Positions 38,101 through 47,773 of a stretch of DNA of 64,000 nt are shown piece after piece. Source of the stretch: Caenorhabditis remanei (taxonomy: Eukaryota > Nematoda > Chromadorea > Rhabditida > Rhabditidae); contig NC_071328.1 in the NCBI RefSeq assembly GCF_010183535.1, positions 16,368,001 through 16,432,000 on the forward strand. Direction: 5' to 3'. A model generated the notes under the pieces. That model was not told where the DNA came from and ran no database searches. It saw only the letters and a list, made by a program, of their open reading frames with translations. The first letter of the stretch is position 1. Each line of letters starts with the position of its first letter. The translations under genes were made by a program, and so were the position numbers.

Positions 38101-40885
38101 TTCATTAGGCACAGGAGTTGGAGTACCATGAGACGGACTGCATTCGCGGTCATCATCATGCCTTCTCCTTAAAATTATCAAAATTACTTGAGTTCATTAG
38201 GCACAGGAGTTGGAGTACCATGAGACGGACTGCATTCGCGGTCATCATCATGCCTTCTCCTTAAAATTATTAAAATTACTTGAGTTCATTAGGCACAGGA
38301 GTTGGAGTACCATGAGACGGACTGCATTCGCGGTCATCATCATGCCTTCTCCTTAAAATTATTAAAATTACTTGAGTTCATTAGGCACAGGAGTTGGAGT
38401 ATCATGAGACGGACTGCATTCGCGGTCATCATCATGCCTTCTCCTTAAAATTATTAAAATTACTTGAGTTCATTAGGCACAGGAGTTGGAGTACCATGAG
38501 ACGGACTGCATTCGCGGTCATCATCATGCCTTCTCCTTAAAATTATTAAAATTACTTGAGTTCATTAGGCACAGGAGTTGGAGTACCGTGAGACGGACTG
38601 CATTCGCGGTCATCATCATGCCTTCTCCTTAAAATTATTAAAATTACTTGAGTTCATTAGGCACAGGAGTTGGAGTACCGTGAGACGGACTGCATTCGCG
38701 GTCATCATCATGCCTTCTCCTTAAAATTATTAAAATTACTTGAGTTCATTAGGCACAGGAGTTGGAGTATCATGAGACGGACTGCATTCGCGGTCATCAT
38801 CATGCCTTCTCCTTAAAATTATTAAAATTACTTGAGTTCATTAGGCACAGGAGTTGGAGTATCATGAGACGGACTGCATTCGCGGTCATCATCATGCCTT
38901 CTCCTTAAAATTATTAAAATTACTTGAGTTCATTAGGCACAGGAGTTGGAGTACCTTGAGACGGACTGCATTCGCGGTCATCATCATGCCTTCTCCTTAA
39001 AATTATTAAAATTACTTGAGTTCATTAGGCACAGGAGTTGGAGTACTCGTGAGACGGACTGCATTCGCGGTCATCATCATGCCTTCTCCTTAAAATTATT
39101 AAAATTACTTGAGTTCATTAGGCACAGGAGTTGGAGTACCGTGAGACGGACTGCATTCGCGGTCATCATCATGCCTTCTCCTTAAAATTATTAAAATTAC
39201 TTGAGTTCATTAGGCACAGGAGTTGGAGTACCGTGAGACGGACTGCATTCGCGGTCATCATCATGCCTTCTCCTTAAAATTATTAAAATTACTTGAGTTC
39301 ATTAGGCACAGGAGTTGGAGTATCATGAGACGGACTGCATTCGCGGTCATCATCATGCCTTCTCCTTAAAATTATTAAAATTACTTGAGTTCATTAGGCA
39401 CAGGAGTTGGAGTATCATGAGACGGACTGCATTCGCGGTCATCATCATGCCTTCTCCTTAAAATTATTAAAATTACTTGAGTTCATTAGGCACAGGAGTT
39501 GGAGTACCTTGAGACGGACTGCATTCGCGGTCATCATCATGCCTTCTCCTTAAAATTATTAAAATTACTTGAGTTCATTAGGCACAGGAGTTGGAGTATC
39601 ATGAGACGGACTGCATTCGCGGTCATCATCATGCCTTCTCCTTAAAATTATTAAAATTACTTGAGTTCATTAGGCACAGGAGTTGGAGTATCATGAGACG
39701 GACTGCATTCGCGGTCATCATCATGCCTTCTCCTTAAAATTATTAAAATTACTTGAGTTCATTAGGCACAGGAGTTGGAGTACCATGAGACGGACTGCAT
39801 TCGCGGTCCTCATCATGCCTTCTCCTTAAAATTATTAAAATTACTTGAGTTCATTAGGCACAGGAGTTGGAGTACCATGAGACGGACTGCATTTGCGGTC
39901 ATCATCATGCCTTCTCCTTAAAATTATTAAAATTACTTGAGTTCATTAGGCACAGGAGTTGGAGTATCATGAGACGGACTGCATTCGCGGTCATCATCAT
40001 GCCTTCTCCTTAAAATTATTAAAATTACTTGAGTTCATTAGGCACAGGAGTTGGAGTACCATGAGACGGACTGCATTTGCGGTCATCATCATGCCTTCTC
40101 CTTAAAATTATCAAAATTACTTGAGTTCATTAGGCACAGGAGTTGGAGTACCATGAGACGGACTGCATTTGCGGTCATCATCATGCCTTCTCCTTAAAAT
40201 TATCAAAATTACTTGAGTTCATTAGGCACAGGAGTTGGAGTACCGTGAGACGGACTGCATTCGCGGTCATCATCATGCCTTCTCCTTAAAATTATTAAAA
40301 TTCTATAAATTAAATTAAGTTTATTAGGGACAGGAGTTGGAGTACCGTGAGACGGACTGCATTCGCGGTCATCATCATGCCTTCTCCTTAAAATTATTAA
40401 AATTACTTGAGTTCATTAGGCACAGGAGTTGGAGTACCATGAGACGGACTGCATTCGCGGTCATCATCATGCCTTCTCCTTAAAATTATTAAAATTCTAT
40501 AAATTAAATTAAGTTTATTAGGGACAGGAGTTGGAGTACCGTGAGACGGACTGCATTCGCGGTCATCATCATGCCTTCTCCTTAAAATTATTAAAATTCT
40601 ATAAATTAAATTAAGTTTATTAGGGACAGGAGTTGGAGTACCGTGAGACGGACTGCATTCGCGGTCATCATCATGCCTTCTCCTTAAAATTATTAAAATT
40701 ACTTGAGTTCATTAGGCACAGGAGTTGGAGTACCATGAGACGGACTGCATTCGCGGTCATCATCATGCCTTCTCCTTAAAATTATTAAAATTCTATAAAT
40801 TAAATTAAGTTTATTAGGGACAGGAGTTGGAGTACCGTGAGACGGACTGCATTCGCGGTCATCATCATGCCTTCTCCTTAAAATT
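23165..40885. repeat. 17.7-kb satellite, 92-bp unit, about 190 copies
   Basis: The unit begins TTAGGCACAGGAGTTGGAGT, continues through GAGACGGACTGCATTCGCGG and TCATCATCATGCCTTCTCC, and ends in an AT-rich linker. Most units are exactly 92 bp; a 102-bp form with linker TTCTATAAATTAAATTAAGT is frequent at 26440-28400 and scattered at 37230-40830. Others gain about 11-16 bp of AAAATTATT. Units differ mainly at one site (ATCATGAG, ACCATGAG, ACCGTGAG or ACCTTGAG). Core identity is otherwise extremely high, so copies have been homogenised recently. The open frames on it merely read the repeat. Confidence 0.98.
29244..32187. repeat. Higher-order repeat: two copies of a 16-unit (1,472-bp) block
   Basis: Scoring each 92-bp unit by its linker (gagttta or gagttca) and variant site, the order in 29244-30715 matches 30716-32187 at 14 of 16 units. 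The differing units are the twelfth (CCTTGAG versus CCATGAG) and the sixteenth (CCATGAG versus CCTTGAG). The pattern continues for three units after 32188 and then breaks into a run of CCTTGAG units. Confidence 0.8.
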
Positions 40886-41010
40886 CTGAAAACTACATAA
40901 ATTCTATAGCTAAATTAGGTAAAGGAGTTGGATTACCATGTGACAGATTGCACTCGCAGTCTTCTATTCATGCCAACTCCTTAAAATTCTAAAAATTCTA
41001 TAAATTCTAT
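40886..41010. repeat. Diverged edge unit of the satellite
   Basis: 40905-40985 reads as a decayed unit: GGTAAAGGAGTTGGATTACC, then TGTGACAGATTGCACTCGCA and CATGCCAACTCCTTAAAAT. The left border (23080-23100, TTAGGTAAAGAAGTAGGA) is similarly decayed. Old units at both edges are usual for satellites homogenised by unequal exchange. Confidence 0.7.
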
Positions 41011-41364
41011 AACTTACTCGCGGGGAATTAGAATTGTCTGGAGAAACATGTAGTGGAGATCAAAATTTGAAAAGACATTGAAATCGCACATCGCATTGAC
41101 ATTAGAGGGTAATTGACATATCCGTCTGGAACAGAAAATGATTCCTAAAAAAACATTGAAATTGCTTAAGATCGATTAAAACGCCCCTACGGCGCCTTAC
41201 AATGAGATTGCGAGTACACTGACAAAATACAATGACCAAAATTTTTGTCGCTGTAAATCTTGGAGACTGTCGCGCCGGCGGCGCATTGAAAGACATTAAA
41301 ATCAACTTTACTTCTATAAAATCTTTATTAAGTTCAATAATTTTAAATTTCATTAACATATCAA

Positions 41365-43227
41365 TTAATTTCCATAAACTTTCATCAAAAACAATTGCTC
41401 TGTGAAGAATACGGTAGCCTTGACTCCATCGCTTCTCTGGATACTGTAACAGTTATCATCCATTCGAACAGCCTCCTCGATTCCCTCCATAATCTTCCAA
41501 TTGGTATCCAATCGATGTAGATCAAAACGCAGTTCCATCTCTTCCAATCGATAATCGGGTTGTCTCATCCATCTTCTGATGACTCTATTCAACTTGTCAC
41601 CTTCTATGAAGACCCTCGACACCTCAACTCTCCGACAATGCATCATACTCATCAGAGTGCTCAACCTCACCCCAGCACCCTCCCTAACTCGAATCCATTG
41701 GAGGGGAGAAGTGGAGAAGTTATGGACAAGAAGGCTACGGGATTGTGGGGAGTACAACTGGAGAGTCGCCTCCCGAGTACACTTCGATAGGAAATAGGCG
41801 ACACTGAATGGAAGTTCTCGAGCTCTGATCAATAGTCCCCCTAATTGAAGACCCCTAAGCACCGCCTCTTTCATCATTCCCATAACTCGGAAGTCGGATG
41901 AGTCGTCAATATGGAAAAAGATTGATTTGATGTGGAAGCGATCGGTGACCAGATTCAAAAAATGTCTGTATCCACCGGATGGGTCTGTGTAGTCTGGTGT
42001 TGGGACACTCAAATCAATGGCTTCCGGTTTGAGTCCGTTGGGGAAGAAACAGAAGAGTTTCTTGGTTGGTGTGAAGTAGACACGGAGATCCAATGGGTTT
42101 CTTCTGGTGATACGACGGACTGTTCGACGGAGATATGACTTATTGATCATGGAGATGCAGAGTCTGGAAGAAGGGAGTTCAAAAATTTCAGACTCTTTAA
42201 GTACTTCTCAACACGCTGATTCCGAATTTATAATTGAATTTTGTAAAATGTTTCATTGGACCAATACACAGCAGTGCGAAGGTCGCGCTCCATCGCACAA
42301 TGGTTGTCTTGGAGCCAAAAAGACTTGGTAAACCGCGACGCGCACGCAACGCGACTTGGGAAAACTCAAATTTTTCGTTGCGGACCTTACCCCTGTGCCG
42401 CGGTGTATATCTATATCTATATATGGGCCAGAGGTGTCGGGAAGTGAAAATTATCTTATCAGGAAGTCGGAAGTCGGAAATTGGAAGTCGGAATTCCTGA
42501 CAACACTGATATGGGCACCAAATGTGTTATATTTTTCGAAAGACACGGAAAAAATCAACGTTAAAACCGATTTTTTCAAATTTTGAGTAATACGTGTAAA
42601 AAAGGATAGAAACAACACACTAGCAACATTTTCTGATATAAAAAATTAAATCAAAACTGTCTAACTGTCAAAAATTATCGATTTTCTCATATTTTCGGAT
42701 ATCCGGACATCCGGACGAACATGTGGACTGGAAGAATGAGGTTCTATCTTAAAATTCTGTCAAAAACCGATTTTGCAGACATTTTTGGTTGAAAATTACA
42801 ATTTTTAGTCAAAAGTCAAGTTTTGAGATTTCCAGACACACAATTGGGCATGAAACTGTTAATTTTCGATAGAAAAATTCAAATTTGACATGTTTTGTTG
42901 AACTGGATAACATAATCAGAATCAGCGTGTTAAGAAATACAATATTCAGAAGTTTCTAAACCGCGCTCTACCGAAACCGAAGAAAATTGAGTGCGAAATT
43001 TCGATAGAGCGTAGTTGTGAGAACTTTGCCGTAATACGTATGGAACATTCTCTAGTCAGCAAGTTTACCATATTCAGAAACTCTTATAAACACACTGATT
43101 CCATATAAAAAGAGTAGAAAAAAAAAGTAACTTACAATTCGATAGGTGTCAGATGCCTGAGCACCTCCTCCATTGCCAGACACGGCAGAGAGAACAGTGG
43201 GAAGAATTGAGATAAGGAGGAGGACAT
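41365..43227 (-). CDS. F-box protein with type-2 F-box-associated (FBA) region, 2 exons
   Basis: Exon 1 (43227-43136) starts at an ATG 13 nt after an attcag acceptor and encodes FFPLFSLPCLAMEEVLRHLT, a typical nematode F-box start. Its phase-2 donor (gtaag) joins exon 2 (42163-41365) at cttcttccag, giving PIEL-LCISMINKSYLRR and a total of about 295 residues. Exon 2 carries the FBA_2-like region: LDLRVYFTPTKKLFCF, a core with WIRVREGAGVRLSTLM, and a tail with WMRQPDYRLEEMELRFDLH. F-box proteins recruit substrates to SKP1-CUL1 ubiquitin ligases; the FBA part is the presumed substrate side and is a rapidly expanding nematode family. The F-box looks about ten residues short at the exon junction, where an LSxCSKR-like helix is expected. 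The 972-nt intron holds repeated ACGCTGATTCC and CGCTCTACCGAAAC text. Family firm; function of the shortened F-box uncertain. Confidence 0.83.
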
Positions 43228-43344
43228 ACTTGAGAGAAGACTGAATGGAAATGAATGAGAATATCAGGTTCTCTTTATGACTGTGATTGGGTCCCGCAAC
43301 GATTGAGACGCGGGAAATGGGAATGAGAAGATGGTATTATTGAG

Positions 43345-44005
43345 TGTCTGTTGGGGGTCACTGGGGGGCGGGGTATACAGTATTGATTGAGGGGAGTGGG
43401 AAGATTATATGACACTGTTAACCTACTAACCCAAGAATTATTGACTCTCACTAATCTAGTTTTTCATAATTCTCCAGGACAGGGACAATTCAAGATTTTT
43501 CACAGACACGTGAGTTTTTTTTTGGCAAAAAGGGGAAATTTGGGTCTCGCCACGAAATCCCTTAAGCTACCGTAACTCACTCAGTTTTTCACCGACTGCT
43601 TCGAAATTTATGTTTTTACAATCAGCGTGACAAGAGCTTTCACAAAAGTATAATCATGGCATACTTTTGGAAATTTCGGGAAAAATTGGGTCTCGCCACG
43701 AACTCACACAACCTACCGTAACTCGGTCAGATTTTGACCGATTGCGTCAAAACTTATATATTTAGAACCAGCGTAGCAAAAGCTTCTAGAAAAATGTAAT
43801 CATGTCCCACTTGTGAAAAATTTGAAAATTCCGCAAAATTGGGTCTCGCCACGAACTCACTTTATGGCTGTCTGGGGGTCACTGGGGGGCGGGGTATACG
43901 GTATAGGTATTGATTGAGGGTAGTGGGAAGATTATATGACACTGTTAACCTACTAACCCAAGAATTATTGACTCTCACTAATCTAGTTTTTCATAATTCT
44001 CCAGC
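43345..44005. repeat. Direct duplicate of about 130 bp around a 150-bp tandem repeat
   Basis: 43347-43477 and 43869-44004 are near-identical (GGGGTCACTGGGGGGCGGGG, then GTGGGAAGATTATATGACAC and ctaatctagtttttcataat, ending ctccag). Between them 2-3 units of about 150 bp begin GGGTCTCGCCACGAA (43542, 43688, 43841) and contain CCGTAACTCGGTCAG and AAAAGTATAATCATG. Confidence 0.7.
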
Positions 44006-44009
44006 TACC

Positions 44010-45150
44010 GGCCGGAAAGGGCCAATTTAAAGGTGCACTAAGGTCAAATCTGATATTTTCATAGAATAATGTATGAATACCTGTGAGTTCATTTCCCTAT
44101 CGAAAGAATTTTTTTAATTCGGTATGAAACCCGCTGAAAACGATCGAAGATGAGGATTTGGGGATTTCGCTGGCCGGTGAAAAATGGTCCAGAAATTTGA
44201 CTTCGGCAGTATGTTCGTTTGTTCGTTTCCGTGAGTTCATTCTCATTTAAATTCGGTTCAATCCCCCGCTGAGAACGAGCGGCAAAACAGTTTGGGCATT
44301 TCAGTGGCCGTGGAACATTCTAAAAATTTCAATTCGAAAATAAATAAAAAAGTAAAGATGCGCGGAATTCCGACTTCCGGGCATTTTTTCCATTCCGACT
44401 TCCGGATGAGAAGTTTCACTTCCGACTTCCGTCATTCCAACACTGTGAAATTTGGGAGGAATACATTTCGCAGAAATACATGAAAAATGGTCAAATAGGA
44501 CAGAAAATAGGCTTCTCGACAGCCAAAAACCAATTTTCCAAGGATGTTAGCAAGTTTTATGATCTTTTCTCTTGGAATTTGGAATATGTGCGAAAACAAT
44601 CTACTTCCGACTTCCGTGTAGATTTGCCTCCGTAATTCGCGTGTTCGATGCAATTTCGCTCTGGCGCACTTTTCCCGAGCTTTTAACCTTAAGTGAGGAG
44701 GGAATATCGTACTTGAAACGGGCCGGGCCGGGCCGATTAGAGAATTTTCACCGGCCCAGCCCGCCCCGGACCGGGTCACAGTACAAAAATTTGAAAATTT
44801 GAATTTTTTTGAAAATTGTTTGATTTTTTCGCAAAAAAGTCGAATTTTCGACTATGTTTTTACAAATCGATAAAACTCAAGTGTACATAGGATTTTTGAC
44901 TATTTTTGATGAAAATTTCAAAAATTTTCGAAAAATTTTGTGAAAAATTGTGCTCATTTTTTGACTCCGGGCCGACCGGGCCGGCAACTTTCTCTACCGG
45001 CCCGGCCGATATTTTGCAAGTATGGGGAATATCATGAGCTGGGGGAAAGTAGTTTTTACTCGTTCTCTCAAGTTTTAATGTGATTTTATCACCATTTCTT
45101 ATGTTTTACCAATCGATTCCAAATTTTCAACAATTTTATTGATTCTCTTT
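44010..45150. other. Intergenic between F-box gene and lectin A
   Basis: Contains GGCCGG-bounded AT-rich text, CTTCCGACTTCC repeats (44365-44430), and two GGGCCGGGCC palindromes (44715-44775, 44970-45010). No gene seen; the open frames cross the repeats. Confidence 0.5.
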
Positions 45151-45499
45151 TCAATTAATCAGGCTCTTTTTCCACAAGTATAAGCTCTGAAATTGTTCTG
45201 ACAATGCTGATCATCCATCGATCCATGCGGGTATCCAAATCTTGCCACCGCCGAGTTTCCACTCACAAGTTGCACCAGACAGTTCTGTTGTCCCCAATTG
45301 TTAAACCATATTGCATTCGGTTCATTTGCTGGCCACCAGAATCCATCAGTCCCTGTCGTTGATCCATCTGTCCATTCGAATGTGTTCAATGGAGCACAAG
45401 ACGGTTTATTTGGACACTGGGCACGTCGTTTCGCTCCGAGCCACACATCCATTTCTCCACCACCATTTTGATTTACTACGACACGGGCGGCGTCTGGAA

Positions 45500-46410
45500 T
45501 TCAGGAAAGTTGGGGTCAGAACTTTGCCGGGTTTTGATCTACCGTATTGAAATTTTTATTTTTGAAACTACCGTGACGAGAGCTTTCAGAAAAGTATAAT
45601 CATGCTATAGTTTTGAAAATTTTTGAAAATTGTGAAATTTGGGTCTCATCACGATACCTACAGTAACTCGGTCGGAATTTCACCAATTGTTCTAAAACTT
45701 ATATTTTTAAAATTAGCGTAACAAGAGCTTCTAGAAAAGTATAATCATGCCATAGTTTTGAAAAATTGTGAAAATTCGGGAAATTTGGGTCTCGCCACGA
45801 ATTCACTCAACCTATCGTAACTCAGCCAGTTTTAGGCCTAGTGCTTCCAAATCTATATTTTTGTAATCAACGTGGCAAGGGCTTTTAGAAAAGTATAATC
45901 GTGATATACTTTTATTGAAAATCTAAAAAGTTTGAAAAATTCGAAAAAATTGGGTCTCACCACGAATTCACAAAACCTACCGTAACTCAGCCATTTTTAG
46001 ACGTATAGCTTTTAAATGTGTATTTTTTAAATTAGCAGAACAAGGGCTTTCAGAAAAGTATAATCAAGCCATACTTTTAAAAAATTTGAAAAATGGAAAT
46101 TCGGGTCTCGCCACGACACCTTCAGTAATTCGGTCAGAATTCGGCCAATTGCTTTGAAATTTATATTTTTGAAATCAACGTGGCAAGGGCTTTCAGAAAA
46201 GTATAATCATGACATAAATTTAAAAATCAAATTTTGGAAACTTGGGTCTCACCACGAATTCACAAAACCTACCGTAACTCAGCCAGTTTTAGACGTATTG
46301 CTTTTAAATGTGTAGTTTTAAAATCACCGTGACAAGAGCTTTTAGAAAAGTATAATCATGACATACTTTTGAAAATGTTGAAAATTCGGGGTTTTTGGGT
46401 CTCGCCACAA
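45500..46410. repeat. About 150-bp tandem repeat in lectin A intron 2
   Basis: Units starting GGGTCTC at 45641, 45787, 45952, 46103, 46244 and 46397 (spacing 141-165) each carry CCTACCGTAACTC and AGAAAAGTATAATCATG. Identity between units is moderate. The same unit lies at 43542-43841. Confidence 0.75.
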
Positions 46411-46734
46411 AAAGAGGTTAAAAACCAAAATTTTGAATTATAGTCGATATGGATATCATTTAAAAGGCCTCAATGAGCTCAGTACATTATTTTCACTCAA
46501 GACGGTCTTACCTGCCACCTGCATCCTCTCATTAGCATTCTGTACACCGGATAGTGTGGCTTGTTGGGCTTGGCATAGTTGTTCAGCGACAGCTTGAGTG
46601 GCAGGACCGTAGAATACCTAAATAATGTTTAAATTACAAAAAAAAAGTCGAAAAAATCCAAATTTCTATTAAAAATTGATAAAGTTTGAAACTCCGCCAC
46701 GACGTTATTTTTTATCCAATTTCTGAAATTTTAA

Positions 46735-47005
46735 CACAGTTTTGTAGATCAAATTTCGCTCTACATTTTTGTAATTGACAACTTTTTGATAGCTCCGCCC
46801 ACTTTTGAGATACAAGCGTTCGAAGTTTTACTACTCAGATGAAAGACGCAGAGAAACGAGAGCGCGCTCGTTTCTCTGCGTCTCTCCTCCCCTCCCCTCT
46901 CGCCTTCAGGTTGCAATCTTTAAAGGATTGTATCTCAAAAGTGGGCGGAGCTATCAAAAAGTTGTCAACTAAAAAAATGTAGAGCGAGATTTGATCTACT
47001 AGAAA
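46735..47005. repeat. Palindromic element with nested loop palindrome in lectin A intron 1
   Basis: Full arms (GTAGATCAAA, AGCTCCGCCCACTTTTGAGA and inverse) surround a loop with GACGCAGAGAAACGAGAGCG paired to its inverse. TGTGACGGGGTTTTAAA at 47041 is the outer border. Confidence 0.8.
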
Positions 47006-47582
47006 AATGAAAATTCTACAAAATCGAAAATTAGAGAAGGCTGTGACGGGGTTTTAAAGTTGGGTCTAATTTTATGGGTAAAATTGAGTTAAAAAATATA
47101 ATTTCTCAACTTTTTCCTAATTTTTATTAATTTAAATGTAAGAAAATAGGGGTTTTAAACGTTTTTTTCTGCAAAATTTTTCTCAATTTTCTATAAATTT
47201 TTAGCGATTTCACTCAGCCTGTAAAAACAGTTTTTGGTACATTTAGCAACATTTTTTGTCAATTTTCGCCGATTTTTCCCATTTTGTAGTTTGTAGTCTC
47301 CCCTCTCACCTTAACACACCACGGACCGTCAGTCCTATCAAATGTCATCCAGTCAACCGGACATCTCTTAGGCTCTGGCGGCTCCTCAGAGCTCTGTGGG
47401 CGTGGTGGGCGTGGCCTAGGAGGTCTACGGTGACGATGACGGTGTCGACGTCCTCCGTGTTCTTCAGATGAAGAGGAGGAAGAGAAACTTCTGCCTCCTC
47501 CTCCGTAGTCACCACTGACACCATTTGGATTTATAAATATACTTGAGACTACAGTAATCCCTAGGAGGGAAAGTAGAAGAAG

Positions 47583-47732
47583 TGTTGTGTAGGAACGCCT
47601 ACGTGAAACCCTAGTCACGTGCCCCGGTTATTCTAAGTATTCATTTCCCTTAGAATTCAGTTCTTAATAAAGCAAAGAGTAAAGAACCACGTATATCGTC
47701 TCTCTCTCCGATAGCAAAGTAGCTATACAATA
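47583..47732 (+). repeat. 5' LTR
   Basis: 150 bp, starts TGTTGTGTAGGAACGCCTAC and ends GCTATACAATA. AATAAA at 47666-47671. Identical to the 3' LTR. The end is placed at ..AATA because this gives a perfect 5-bp target duplication; a ..ACA end three bases earlier would give the classical TG..CA termini but no duplication. Confidence 0.9.
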
Positions 47733-47745
47733 TTGGCGATCAGGA
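47733..47745 (+). promoter_or_regulatory. Probable tRNA primer-binding site
   Basis: TTGGCGATCAGG directly follows the 5' LTR, the usual place for the minus-strand primer site, and begins with TGGCGA as in retroelements primed by arginine-type tRNA. The exact tRNA was not checked. Confidence 0.5.
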
Positions 47746-47773
47746 ATCAAAAGAACAAGACGCAGTGAGCAAT

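Noticed and set aside
26545..39185. Open frames across the satellite (RRRHDDDRECSPS-type peptides)
   Set aside because: They only read one or two repeat units; 92 bp is not a multiple of three, so frames close at once. No start context or splice sites.
23165..40885. CRISPR-like array
   Set aside because: The repeats are direct and regular, but there are no unique spacers; the linkers are themselves repeated, and the host is a nematode.
47259..47618. Lectin A frame continuing into the LTR as an alternative N-terminus
   Set aside because: The leading codon is GTG, not ATG, and a stop lies a few codons upstream inside the LTR, so the LTR does not supply a start.
47578..47732. LTR ending at ACA (47729) with classical TG..CA termini
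   Set aside because: That end leaves no matching target duplicate; extending three bases to ..AATA gives the perfect AGAAG pair and in-frame flanking lectin codons.
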